Source: Scenedesmus sp. ARA3 (lineage: Eukaryota > Chlorophyta > Chlorophyceae > Sphaeropleales > Scenedesmaceae). From it: a stretch of DNA of 64,000 bases. Within the stretch, counting starts at the first letter, position 1. Each line of letters opens with the position of its first letter. Positions 47,638-59,086 of this stretch are shown here, piece after piece. The translations under genes and the position numbers were made by a program. The notes below the pieces were generated by a model that searched no databases, was not told the origin of the DNA, and worked only from the letters and a program-made list of their open reading frames with translations. The stretch is from positions 155,871 to 219,870 of the forward strand of contig RWJK01001943.1 in the NCBI GenBank assembly GCA_004335835.1, read 5' to 3'.

Positions 47638-48600
47638 ACTTGCAGCCATTTTGCTGACAGCGGCAGCAGCTACTGGACCTAAGTCACACCTTTTGTCAAG
47701 CAGCACAGCATCTGCTCAGGCAGCCGTCAGCCAGCAGCGCTACATCGACATCGTGCCTGGAGAAGACAAGAAGTGTTGTGCAGCTGTTTCAACGACAAGC
47801 GCACACCTGTGAAGGCCCTATGTGGTGCTGGACCCTGCAGGAAGGCAGCCAGCACTGCATATCTGGCAGCTGTATAGTAAGGAAGCAGGGACACAAGAAG
47901 ATGGTTGGAGAGGTAGCTAGCATGGACAGCTTGGCAATGCCGGTGTGCAGCCACAGTGTGCATGTGCAGTTCAGCGACAAACAGCGACAAACAGGGATGA
48001 GGGTGCTTGGTGAAGCATTTCGCAGCAGCAGGTGTCACAGCAGCCTGCAGCTGCTGCTGTCTGCGGCGCAAGTTGATACTGGTTGTTGCTCCCTCAGCGC
48101 CATGAGCAGCACAGCTGGTGCTGCTGTGAAACCCTGCAAGTGACGTGTTATACTATACTATAGACATTGTGCCAGCATGCTTGTTCTGCTGTCATGGCAG
48201 CAGCGATGGATGGGAAGCGGCTGACATGTTGTCCATCAGTCAGTGTACAGAGGCTGCAGGCACGTAAGCTGATGCGAGCCGTGCAGAGTCTGCGCTGAAA
48301 AGCGCTCAGGTGCAGCTTACTTGGTGCTGCAACATCTGCACCACAACAATGAGTGTAGCTGTCTTCAGGCTGGGAATAATCAATCGCCCACAGCAGCTGA
48401 ATGGCAACATTGTTTTGTGCGGCAGTTGTTTCATTGAAAGTTGGTCATGTTTTTAACTCCACATTGGCTGCATTCCTTTGTGTGTGCACAAGGGCAGCAT
48501 AGGTGCCTGCGCCGGCACAGCATCAACGTCAGTTAATGTGTGCAAGGATACTTCATAGGCCAGGCCACCCAGGCCTGCATGCTTTGAGGCTCATATGTAT

Positions 48601-50208
48601 GGGTGATGTCATATGGTTTGAGGCTGGATGGTTGTACAGGAATTTGTCCATTTATTAATAAGCACGTGTGCCCAAACGAATAATAAAATTCTAGTGGCGG
48701 CAGCTCAGCTGCATTGTTCCCCAAGAGCTTTCATGTAGTATTACGAGCTGCAGTGCTAACAGCAGCAGGAGTCACAAGCCTCAGGCGCGTGTGCTGCTAA
48801 GCTTGCAGCTAGCATCAGCAGCAGGGCGCAAAGCGTGGCAGGCCTCTGGCCGCCATTCCAGTGTTGCTTAAGCATCGGTCGCAGCGCAGCGTGAGTCCGG
48901 ACTATGAATGAAAGCTAATGCTATGGCTGTTGGGGACTGCACTCATCAAGATGTCAGTTATGTTACGTATAAGCACAGAGCCCTACGCCACCAGCAGTGC
49001 ACCTGAAAGTTGTCTGCACGCCTTTGCAGCCAACACCATGTAACAAAAGTGGTGGCCAGGCTTGGTCATTGGCTGGTCGACTGCACATGCTCCCGATGCT
49101 TGCTTCTATGTAACCAAACCATTGATTGTATCACAGGCGATGAATCCACTTGGGTTGTGGCTCTGAAGTTTGCTGCAGCGCAACAGCGGTGTCCTACGCC
49201 ACAAGTAGCTACTCGAGGGCCCGCAGCGAATGCACTACCATTACAGTGCAGTTCTACTCAGTAACTCTTCAGCTCCTTCCAGCACACAAAATCCTGTGAC
49301 CGCTGGTGCTGACTGCACAGTGGGCAAGCTCATAGCATTGCAACAGTGCCGGTATCTTTGGTGAGTGTATGAAACATCTTGAGTGCGTGTAGAAAATCAG
49401 GCCAGGGCCACACACCGCTGGTGCTGACTGCAGATCTGCTCTCTAGAGCGCCATTACAGACACTTCCCTGCAGGCTGCAGTGGCCCAACCCGGCGAGCCC
49501 TACGAAATTGATCAACTTCTGTGCGTATCCACTGCCTCAGGGAGTGCACCAGGCTGCGCAGTGCCAGCAAACCTCTGTCAATCAACTTGCTGCATACCGC
49601 ACGATCTGGCAGTCGTGTGTCAGGTCGTAATCAGACCCTACGGTATGCACCGGTATGCCAGGTCACCAGAGCCGGTATGTTCAGGTCGGCCGAGCATGCC
49701 ATACCCGTGCAGATCGGTGCATACCCCACTGCAAAAACTGAGACGCAACCGGTTGTTGCCAACAACCGGTTGATTGTTTAGGCTAAACACAACACAGCTG
49801 ATATGCTCACAGCACAGCTAGCAAGCGTGTAATACAGTACGGTACAAAACATCTCAAGCCTGAAACCTGCCTTAGGTACGAAAGCAGCGGCAGCAGCATG
49901 TCTGCGCTCGCACAACGTGCAACGCGGCGCATTGTGGTGCAATAGGGCAGCAAGACGTGTCACTGCAGACTCTGAGAGTCAGCAAGCAACAGCAGCACAA
50001 AACACGCACCACACAAATGCTGCAGCACGTCAGGCACACAAAGCACCTCTGCCTTGCAAAGTCAGCATGCTATGCAGCATCGTCATGCAGGTGATTGACC
50101 TTCTGTTGTTCAGCGAGTGCAGCATCTACGGAGCAGATGTCGCTACACTAGGTCAACCAGAAAAACCATGTCTTTCAGCAGGATATTGACCGTTGAATTG
50201 AATAAGGC
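48601..50208. other. Spacer between the two duplicated units
   Basis: No supported gene. The only clear structure is a 27-bp palindrome at 49746-49772 (listed separately) inside a stretch where ACCGGTATG-like words recur (about 49640-49730). Confidence 0.45.
49746..49772. repeat. 27-bp palindrome built from CAACCGGTTG
   Basis: CAACCGGTTGTTG is followed, after one base, by its exact reverse complement. Each arm also contains the self-complementary word CAACCGGTTG. Confidence 0.85.
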
Positions 50209-50430
50209 AAGCGGAACTCCCGTTACCAACCGGGCGTGCTGCCTCGTTTTACGGTTCATTTGATGCCGCATCACTTTCTGCGTCATCAAACATCAAATGA
50301 CAACGGTAATTGCATGTTTGCCACGAATGCTTCATAGGAAACGGATTTGATTGCTTTGCAACAAGTGTGACGCAGGTGTGAGTGAGCTTCCTGGCGAGCT
50401 TTGATGTGGGGTTAGATCGCAGGTTGCGGG

Positions 50431-50438
50431 CTATATAG
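50431..50438 (+). promoter_or_regulatory. Conserved TATA box, copy 2
   Basis: CTATATAG lies 146 nt before the ATG at 50584, in the same relative position as the box of copy 1. Confidence 0.55.
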
Positions 50439-50583
50439 CAGACACACGCATCTTGGTAAGTATCAACCTTCAAAGTTCAAAGTTACCCGCAACATCGGAC
50501 AAAACACCGTACTTGCAACAAACAGCGTCTGCTGCAGCGTGCCTGCGAAACTTCGTGCTTTTACAGCTCATCCAGCCACAGAC

Positions 50584-50733
50584 ATGGGCTGCTTTAGGGA
50601 CGTGTTCTGCCTGCCCTTCAAGGTGGTGCGCGATGTGTGCGACTGCTTCACAGTCATCCTCTGCTGCCCATGCCGCTGCTGCTGCGGGTGCCCATCTACC
50701 AGCGACGAGTGGGGCCCCGTGCGCTACGGCTAA
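50584..50733 (+). CDS. Cysteine-rich 49-residue microprotein, copy 2
   Basis: The product is identical to copy 1 apart from Asp in place of Glu at residue 42. The two other nucleotide differences are synonymous (codons 2 and 4). All eleven cysteines, the Met-Gly-Cys start and the WGPVRYG end are kept. The region just upstream is about 80% alike with copy 1 by eye, much less than the 98% of the coding part. Function unknown. Confidence 0.75.
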   Translation: MGCFRDVFCLPFKVVRDVCDCFTVILCCPCRCCCGCPSTSDEWGPVRYG

Positions 50734-51710
50734 GCAAGCCTTTACCATTCAGCAGCGCGTACTAGACATAACTTAGGCCTCTGCTCCAGCAGCGCAGCAT
50801 TTGCTTGGACAGGCATCAGGCCCGCAGCGCTACATTGGAAGGTTGCCTGCAGAAGACAGGGACTCTCCAACCCATCTGCAACCGCCCAGCTACCAAGGCC
50901 CTGAGAAGTGCTCCATCAGCTGGAAGCCACCGGCATCCAAGACCATCCCAGCGTGCAGCTACTGCAGTAAGACAGCTTGGGTGGTTCTGCAAAGATGGCA
51001 GTAGGCTAGCTATAGCATTGCTCGTTGCCATTGCCAGACACAGGCGAATTGGCAGGAAGAGTAGAAGCAAGTTGGCTGAGGGCAGTGGCAGCCACGGCAT
51101 CAGTGCATGGTGGAGCAGTATACGGCAGCAGGTATCACAACAGCAGCATCAGGATGGTTGTTGTATGGTCAGAGCCTGTATCTATTAATGCCAGTGCTGT
51201 TGGCTTTAAGCAGCCCTGCAGCTGCGGATGGTGTGCCCTACTGAGTGACCTTGTGCCGACATGCTTAGGCTGCTGCTGTCCTGGCAGCAGCATGTTGTCG
51301 GCACAAGCAGGCGCATGTTTTTCCTGGTCAGTGTCCAGGGTTTGTGGTTCCCTTTACTGATGTAGCTCCTGCAGGGCCTGCGCTGAAATGCGCTGCCATG
51401 CAGATCACTTGGTGCTGCAACAACCGCACCATGGCATTCATTATTGTTGCGTTCAAGCTGACGCCAGCTGTTTGTCAACAGCCAGTGACTCGGACCATTT
51501 GTTAAAGCGCAGCAGTCTGGTACAATAATTGGTCGTATAGCTCACCAGCCTGCTGCTTGCGGTGCGAGCTGGCGGCCAGCATTTACTAGAGCAGTACTGC
51601 CTCATTTCTTTGTGTACACCAGTGCAATGCTGGTGCCCTCGGGATAGCAAACAGTTGGGCAGGTTGTGTGATATTCCAGCACCTCAGGCCCGCATGCTTT
51701 GAACCCTTTT

Positions 51711-52435
51711 GTGTTGACACGGTGTTATGATGGGTCTGGTTGGCAAGCAGTTGCAGATTCGTTGTTGGCCATATCAGGCTAGTGTAGGTTGTGTGAGCTC
51801 CGTGCTCCTTTACCAATGTAAGCGAACAAAGTGCATTGCATGTATTTTGACTCATCCTCTGAGCAAATTTGTGCCTACGGTGACACTGCAGGGCAGCGCT
51901 ACTGCTGGTAACAGTGTACGTACTGCAGCACTAGTGTAAACAAGTATTGGACTTGCAGCTGCAGCCTGCAAATCTACTCAGCATTACAGTGTGCAAACTC
52001 CCCAGCCCGAACAGCAGCCATCGCAGTAAGCATATGTTACCATTTAAGCACACACGCCACATAGCCAGTGCAAGCGCTGCTGCCAACTTGGTCTTGAACA
52101 CGCACACAGAAAGCCAGCAATATCAGCAACATGCATGTACGGCTCAACGCCACATACAGAACACAGGAAAGTTATATACATCACCCTGGCAACCTGGAGT
52201 GTGTAACCTATACTTGCCGCTGTATTGCTCTTTGCAGGCCAAACGCCTGCTGAACTCAAAAACTGGTGCTGCACGCAGCAACAGCGCCGCAAAGCAGCGC
52301 AGCCCACTGGTTGACAGCCCAGCATCAGGCACGCCACTCGCAGTTCACGGTATATATCATAGGTACTCGCAGTTCGCTATGTGGTCCACTTTTGACCCTG
52401 TCTATATCGGCGCACATCCGCACTGCTGTCCGCCA
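51711..52435. other. Spacer, 3' side of the TMEM53-like gene
   Basis: No gene is supported. A reversed TGTAA at 51984-51988 lies about 450 nt after the stop of the minus-strand gene ending at 52436 and may be its poly(A) signal. Confidence 0.4.
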
Positions 52436-54267
52436 TCATTCCGCAAGTTCCTGCTGAGAGACACTGCTCAGGAACTGCAGCACCTCTTTTGTGTACTCAT
52501 CAGCATGGCACAGCAGGTGCCCCACATGCTTGCTGTGCTGCCACTTCTTGGCGGCCACTGCTGCGCCATACTGCTGCTTCCGTGCTGCCACAAGCTCATC
52601 CAGCTTAGCTGCATCGCAAAGAGGGTCGTCAGCAGAGTACAGGTAGAGGCAGCGCCCGCCAGCCATGCGCAGCTGACGCATGCTGCGCCTGCGTGGCAGC
52701 CAGCACACAACACGGTCGTGTCAGATGGTGCGTCGGAATGCACAAGATATGCGAGGTGCTGTTGGAGTACGCAGAAGCAAGAGCAAGAGAAAATCGCTAG
52801 TGCATGGCGGCGACTACGCCTACAAGGTGGCAGGGCCGCACAGTTCTGCAGTGACAAGAAGCATCTGGCGACATAGCCAAAGCACCCTTCCTCAGTGGCT
52901 GCTGCTGCGCCCCTCACCAGTACTGCCAGGGCCTCAGCGGCGCAACGAAGCAGCCCAGCAGAACCAGCGCGTAAAACAGCAGCCAGGCCAGCACCCGCAC
53001 AGGCAGGCTGCAGCCGATGCCGATGGCTTCTGCGCCCGTGGTGGGGTGCATGTAGCAGGGCGCAGAGTCAAAGATGACGCCTGCGATGCGGCTGCTGAGG
53101 TGGCTGAAGCGCTGCTGCTGCAGCAGTGTGTCGACCTGCTCCAGGGGAAAGGCACCTCCTAGAAAATGCGGCAGATGTGTGCAACAAGATGCCCCACAGC
53201 AGCGCGGGCAGGGAGGGTAAGAGTCCACACAGGTTGGATGCTGGCCTGAGCACAGCAGTTACAGCGCGCCAACATGGCCCAGTGCTACAGAGAACAGGGC
53301 AGCAATGCACGACGGATGCTGGCGGCTGATCACAAGTAGACAAAAGCGCCCAACCGCCGCAGCTTCTGCCAGGCTGCTAGCCACACGCAATGCGCGCTAG
53401 CCTAGGCAACGTATGTCTGAGGCATAAAAAAAGGCTTTTCAAAGCCGCTGCGTGCTCACCGTTGGAGAACACGTAGAACACGATCTGCTGCTCCTCCCCC
53501 AGCCCATCAAGCAGCTCCAGCAGCGCTGTGGCAAACGCCACGCGCGGCCACATCAGCGGCAGGAAGATGGCTGCACCTGACATGGTGCCTCGCACGCTGC
53601 CGTAGCCGTGGCCAGCCAGCAGCCTGCTGTACTTGGCCAGGTGCTTGTCTGAGGCGCCATACCAGCCCAGTAGCACCTGGCAAAGGGAAGTGAGTGATGC
53701 GGGGTAGTTGTGGAGGCTAGTGACGTGAGTGACTTGTATGGGGTTGCAAGATGGCAGTGCACAGGCCACCCTGCATATACCAGAGAATGGCAAGAGCAGC
53801 AGGTGCCCTGGCTGCCTGTCTAGCCTGTGCAAGCACGGCTCGGTAACTGCTGCTTGCTGGTCGCTTGCTAGACGTGTTGCCCACGTGCCCAGCTCTTGGA
53901 TCAATTGCTAAGTGAGCTCAAGAAAGCATACACCCTTGCACTTTGATGTTTGGACAGCTGCACATGCCACTTGTCAGGCGCAACTTGCACATCTTGCACA
54001 AGTTGGCAGGTGACAGACCACTACCCGCATGCTGCACCGCCGTCAGTATCTTTCAAAGTTGGGAAGCATCGTCAAACATACCAACTGCAAGTGCAAGTTG
54101 GTGTACAGCTTCAGCAGCAGCAGGCCTCTGTGTGACACTCTGGCTGGTGCTGCACCAGTGGTGCATGTCTGTGAATCTGCCATACTGCTCACCACAAGGG
54201 GTCTGCTGACATAGCCATTGTCTAGTGCCGCGGGACTTATTTGAAAGCTGTAGTTCTGGCTCGCCAT
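52436..54267 (-). CDS. TMEM53 / DUF829 alpha/beta-hydrolase-like protein
   Basis: Four exons: 54193-54267, 53460-53676, 52918-53158 and 52436-52688; 786 nt, 261 residues with matching phases. The first exon starts MASQNYSFQISPAALDNG and joins to give RPLVVLLGWYGASDKHLAKY, the typical opening of this family. FYVFSNGGAF (Ser96) is the nucleophile elbow. SADDPL (Asp198/199) and HSKHVGHLLCH (His232 or His235) supply the likely acid and histidine, so the triad appears intact. A hydrophobic segment (VLAWLLFYALVLLGCFVAP, about 152-170) is in the position where TMEM53 has its membrane span. Animal TMEM53 sits in the nuclear envelope; the substrate of the family is not known. Confidence 0.9.
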
Positions 54268-55235
54268 GATCGCTTCCGAGGGTGAAGAGGTTGTGGTAGC
54301 AGTAGCACTTCTGCTCCCTAGACTATGTTAGGCCAGCTGCCTTGCCTGGGCAACAGCTGCTGATCTTTAAACGGCTTGCTCTTACACTTTAAGGCTTGGT
54401 CACCGTTGGCCTCAATACGTTGTGCCAGCTGCAGGACGGAGGTGAAGACAGTGGTGCCCGCCGTGCTCGTACCGAGTTTGCTGTTTGATCAAACACCACG
54501 CAGAGCTGAGAATAGCAGCAGCGTCACATGTCTTGGACGTACGAGGCAGCATCGGCAGCCGCGGTCGTGCAGGGGCAACAGCCACGTGACTGTGCATGTG
54601 ACACACAGTCACTTTGCTGTGCCAGATCCAGATGAACAGGCGCCAGTGAACCAATGCAAAGGGTTTCAGGAAACACACTATGTAACAAGTGCAGGAATCA
54701 TTCCCTAAACGGCAGGGAGTTGGGAGATAGCATTTCAAATGGAAAGTTGCATAGTGCCTACCGACGTCAGCACCTGCAAGAGCAGCCTGCTCCAACTTGA
54801 AGTACGTCAAGCAGCTCTGTTACAATATATGGTGCATGTGACACCATGCATACAAGCCGTACGTCTAATGCTCGCAGCAGCAGTGTGATGTTGCTGCCAG
54901 GAACGCAATCTGGACGTTCAGTCATTTGTGGTGCATCAAAAACCAGGAGATGCTGCGCACAGCCCCAGATGGCATCTGTAAGACAGCACTGCGTGATAGG
55001 CAGAACCACGTGCAGTATGCTGCAGAATGATTTTCAACATTCTGACAAGTGCATACACCGAAATGATGATGCACAGTGCGGTGACGGTGCAGCCACCATA
55101 CTTCGTCACAGTACTGCCATTGCCACTGGGCCCGACCTTTGACAACAGACACTGCTTGTGAAAGCAGAAACCAGGAGCAATCAGCATGCACAGACACCTG
55201 GTTCGCTCTACCAAGCCACGGCTGTTTTGTTGGTA

Positions 55236-55279
55236 AACCACGTAATAGTTTGACGACAACCACGTAATAGTTTGACACC
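55236..55279. repeat. 22-bp tandem duplication
   Basis: Two adjacent copies of AACCACGTAATAGTTTGAC plus three bases. Confidence 0.85.
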
Positions 55280-56680
55280 CCTCAGAAACCTCACACTGTC
55301 ACAGTGTAGTTTAAGCCGCACTAGCGCCAAGCTTTCGCTCACCAACTGCAGTGATCTCGCTCGACATCAACTACACCAAATCTCAAACAGGCAAAGGGCT
55401 ACCACCCTGCAGACACACTGCATGCATCTGCTGTTGTGTTGCACACCACGCAACAGGGCACTTAACCTGCAGCAATGCACCTGCGCATCAAACAGCAGCC
55501 TATAAAGGTGACAAGCTGCCGAACATTTGCTTGCAGCTCACAAACCGCCGACAACATCAACAACGGCATATCTTATATGAGCGTGCAATGCGGGGGCCTG
55601 GGTGACCTGCAGGTCAGCTGCTGCTGAGCTGGATGCTGGGTGCGGCAGCATGCACTGTCACACCAACTGCCATACAAGCCGCAGCACCCACATGCGCACT
55701 GGAGCTCTGCAGTCTCATCAACTGCACAAAACGACGCTCCCATCAACGCTCCCCAGGTTGCACACTACCTGCCACCTCATGGGGGGGCGGCTTAACTGGT
55801 AACATGATTACGATTGGGAGCAGCTTCCAACGTCATGGGGTAGACCCCAAAAGACTTCAGCCCTGCACCAGCCAGCCACACTCGGCCCTGCATGCAGCCC
55901 GTTGATGTAGTAGTACAGTAACCTTGGACAAACATCAACACACCGGCAGACACACCAGCAACATCAACAGCATGCCCAGCAGGAGACATGCAGGGCAACC
56001 AACCGAACACTGAGCACCTCGACACTTTCATCTATCAGCGCTGCTGCATTCATCTGCAGCCACCCATGCAGCGCTGCAATGTGATGCAGCCAGAGCAGCT
56101 GCTGTCCCTTGATTAATGTCTGCATGCAACTTTAAACCCCAAACAACCAACGATGACTGACAGTGCAGCCTGACCCCGCACCACATGTTACTCCCGGAGC
56201 ATGTTCCAGGACTGGCAACCTGGCACATGATCAGGTGGCGGCGGCAGCCATACTGTTACACATACAACAGCACACATCCGCAAGTGTGCAGGCACATGAT
56301 GCGAGCACACACTCACAGAAAGCAGCCGCTGCATTGTGTGCCTGCAGGTAACAGTCATTTGCAATGCATGTTGCTTGATCATCACCCCCAGCCAGCAACA
56401 CCACAGACAACAGTGGGTGCACGGTCTGTACAATTGCCGTGCTTGCTCCCTGTTCACGCCTGCTGCCTGCGCAGTGATTACCTTCCACACACAGCTCAAT
56501 CACATCAGCCAAGCTTGCATTGTGTCAGGACGCAGCAGCGTGCGCGTTTCTTCACGCCGAGTACCTCACACAGTGTGTGGATCAGGAAACTTACAAACGG
56601 AACACTGCAAGTTTGCAATAAAATGGCACAAAGAACAAAAGCATCCACATACTCGAGTGACACAAAGTCAGAAGAGGGCC

Positions 56681-56702
56681 CAGGTGTCACTAGTGACACC
56701 TG
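56681..56702. repeat. Perfect 22-bp palindrome
   Basis: CAGGTGTCACT is followed directly by its reverse complement AGTGACACCTG. Confidence 0.9.
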
Positions 56703-57171
56703 TGCCGCAGGTCCACGGCATGTCCAGGTTCCTCTGAATGACACCTCTTTAGGGGACGATGTGAGGTTGGGTTTGCTATGACGCATGTGACGAGTGACAT
56801 ACATAACCGCATGCGCAACTAACCGTGCAGTTCGCACTCCATAATAGCCAAGCTCTGTTGACAACATGATGAGAAACCTGAGGCCATGCTTGACGCATGC
56901 ACTCACTGCAGCATGCTGTGTGCCATGCTTGGGCTTTCTTGACAAGTGCCAGCCCCTTTTCTCCAAGGCTCCTCCTCCGTGTTGCAGCGACAGCGGCAAC
57001 GCCTGCAGCCGTGACAGTTCAAGATATGTGGCAAGTCTGTAGCCGGCTGGCACAGTTGGACAAGTGCTGCAGCCGGTTTCACAAATGAAAAAACAAACGG
57101 GTTGTAGTCAAGATACGCGAAAAGAGAGGACGATGCAGCAGACGACAGCCATGCCTAGCACACGCAACGGT

Positions 57172-57270
57172 GTGCAGCAAATACCAGCTGAGTGGGTGTG
57201 GCTGCATGTCACTGCAGTGCAGCAAATACCAGCTGAGTGGGTGTGGCTGCATGTCACTGCAGTGCAGCAG
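57172..57270. repeat. 45-bp tandem repeat, about 2.2 copies
   Basis: The unit begins GTGCAGCAAATACCAGCTGA and includes TGGGTGTGGCTGCATGTCAC. The two full copies are identical and a third starts before it breaks off. Confidence 0.9.
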
Positions 57271-57637
57271 GGCTGCTGGAGCCAGGCTGCAGGTGGTGAA
57301 TCATGGCAACAGCCCCAGTCTCAAGATCCAAACAAAGTGATCCAAACAACTGAATGCAGTGTGGGTGCTGCGCCGAGAGTGCCACCACCAATGCACCAGC
57401 CACCAGCAGCATGGCATCAGCAAGCTGCCCTGATGCTGACGCTGCAAGGATGCTGCATCACTCGGCAACAAGTTGGTATGCTCGCAACAGCCAGCGGTAA
57501 CAGCGGCAATGGGCAGCGCCCAGTGAGCCCAACATCAAGCCATCAACACGTAACCACTGCAACGCCGCGCCGCTTTCCTAAACAGTGGTGTATGCAGATC
57601 AGCCAGGCAACCGCGTGTTATTTTGTGTTCATGAAGT

Positions 57638-59086
57638 TCATCTGCAGGTGATAAAGAACTTCCACCAGGGCTGCCGCCGCACCGCCTCAGGCAGCTGCCC
57701 CTGCTGCTGTTTGGTGCTCAACTGAGGCTGCACAGAATCCGGGTACACTGTTTGCAGCTGATCCTGCTGCTGCTGCTGCTCAGTCACTGGCACAGCTTGC
57801 TTTGCTGCTGCACAGCAAGCTGGCAGCTGCTGCTGTTGCTGCTCCCGTCCCCGATGCTGGTCCTGCTGCTGCCGCTGTGTAGCCTGTTCTGCAAGCGGCA
57901 CAGATGCTGCAGCAGAAACTTGCTGTGGCTGCTGCTGCTGCTGCTGCTGCTGCTGCGTGGAACGGGCCTGCTGCTGCCCCTGCAGCTGCTGTGGTGACAC
58001 GCCACACTGCAACTGAGGGCATCTGTCACTGCCTGCCGCAGGCTGCTGCGCACGCTGCTGCCGACGCTGCTGTGGCGACTGCTGCTGCTGCTGCTGCTGC
58101 TGCTGCTTGGCCTGTTGTGCAGCCTGCTCCCTGCCGCGCTCCTGCAGCATGATGGCACCGTCCACGCTGTTGAGGCTGCTGCCAGCCTGCGAGCCGCTTG
58201 CTGACGCTGCCGCATGCAGCGGGAAGATGTCTCGCAGCGGCCGCAGCTTTGACTGCATCAGCAGCAGCGCAGAGCCCTGCAGAGCACCACACAGCAGCCA
58301 AGAGATGATCAGCTGCTGCGTTGTTACCAGCAGCGGCCGCAGTGCGGCAGCACTGCTCACAAGGAGGAAGGGCATTGCTGGTGCCTTTGACAGATTACAG
58401 TGTTGTTGGGTGCCTCTGTACTGCTGGCCACAGCAATCAAGTCTCAAAAGCAAGCAGCTGCGATTCAACCATATGTATGCAACCAGACCTGCTGCAACGG
58501 TAACAAACTTGACAGTCGTTTGTGGAGCAGACACATCAGCACGCTTGCCACTGGCCTGCCAGCTGGGGCCCACACAGCGTCCACACACCTGAGCCCCTGC
58601 TGCGCGGAAGGACGTAACCAGCAGCGACGCTACGATGTCAAAATGCCGCTGCGTGGCTCCGCGCTCCTCTATGACTGGGGCGTGAACCTGCGCACCCAGC
58701 AGCAGCAGCAGCAGCAGCAGCAGCACTTGCCTCTTCAGTATCACCTTGCAGAGCAGTGATACGTTCAGTGGCAAGCTGCTCAGCCGATTGCCCGACGTTT
58801 TTGCGCTGCCTGGATTTGTGTCACCGCACATGGCCCAGAGGGGTCCATTGCATAAGCGCCCCTTCTGCAGCAGCGGTGTTACTGGGGCTGTTTGCCTGCA
58901 TGCGGGCCGCACCTTGCGCAGGTATTCGATCTGTGGCTCAGAAATTGGCGTGTCGAACGCGGAGAGCTGCAGGCAGAGCAGCAAACGGTACAGTGAGCCT
59001 AGGTCGGGCCGGAGCATTTGCCCATCCCGCGAGCAATATCTCACCTGCAAGATGAAGTAGCAGACATGTCGCCTGAGAACGACCAT
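57638..59086 (-). CDS. Unknown membrane protein with poly-Gln C-terminal region, 313 residues
   Basis: Four exons: 59045-59086, 58913-58966, 58589-58687 and 57638-58384; 942 nt with all junctions in phase 0. The start MVVLRRHVCYFILQ joins to LSAFDTPISEPQIEYLRK, then VHAPVIEERGATQRHFDIVA, and then a hydrophobic region at about 70-107 (PFLLVSSAAALRPLLVTT, IISWLLCGALQGSALLLM) that could form one or two membrane spans. The last 180 residues are Gln-rich with blocks such as QPAAGSDRCPQLQCGVSPQ and a non-repetitive end EAVRRQPWWKFFITCR. An earlier exon is possible because the first one is very short. I do not recognise the family. Confidence 0.6.
   Translation of the reverse strand: MVVLRRHVCYFILQVRYCSRDGQMLRPDLGSLYRLLLCLQLSAFDTPISEPQIEYLRKVRPACRQTAPVTPLLQKGRLCNGPLWAMCGDTNPGSAKTSGNRLSSLPLNVSLLCKVILKRQVLLLLLLLLLGAQVHAPVIEERGATQRHFDIVASLLVTSFRAAGAQVCGRCVGPSWQASGKRADVSAPQTTVKFVTVAAGLVAYIWLNRSCLLLRLDCCGQQYRGTQQHCNLSKAPAMPFLLVSSAAALRPLLVTTQQLIISWLLCGALQGSALLLMQSKLRPLRDIFPLHAAASASGSQAGSSLNSVDGAIMLQERGREQAAQQAKQQQQQQQQQSPQQRRQQRAQQPAAGSDRCPQLQCGVSPQQLQGQQQARSTQQQQQQQQQPQQVSAAASVPLAEQATQRQQQDQHRGREQQQQQLPACCAAAKQAVPVTEQQQQQDQLQTVYPDSVQPQLSTKQQQGQLPEAVRRQPWWKFFITCR

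Larger units (their letters stand above)
47119..48600. repeat. Segmental duplication, unit 1 (partner at 50209-51710)
   Basis: Similarity to the second unit is seen at a nearly constant offset of about 3.09 kb. Shared blocks include GGTTCATTTGATGCC, AACAAGTGTGACGCAGGTGT, CTATATAG, the whole 150-bp coding region, ACTTGGTGCTGCAACA and GCATGCTTTGA. Outside the coding region the copies differ by many substitutions and indels. Confidence 0.8.
50209..51710. repeat. Segmental duplication, unit 2 (partner at 47119-48600)
   Basis: This is the second copy of the unit described for 47119-48600, in the same orientation and about 3.09 kb to the right. It carries its own TATA box and microprotein gene. 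Confidence 0.8.
54268..57637. other. Gene-free stretch of 3.4 kb
   Basis: No exon chain or RNA gene could be supported. It contains a 22-bp tandem pair at 55236-55279, a perfect 22-bp palindrome at 56681-56702 and a 45-bp tandem repeat at 57172-57270. A run GGGGGGGCGGCTTA near 55784 resembles the end of the MITE-like element at 34255, but no partner end was found. Confidence 0.45.

Noticed and set aside
47778..48143. Second open frame (121 codons) in duplicated unit 1
   Set aside because: The frame is not preserved in unit 2, unlike the microprotein gene.
51947..52876. Open frame of 309 codons on the plus strand
   Set aside because: It runs antisense over the last exon of the TMEM53-like gene, whose reading has family motifs and correct splicing.
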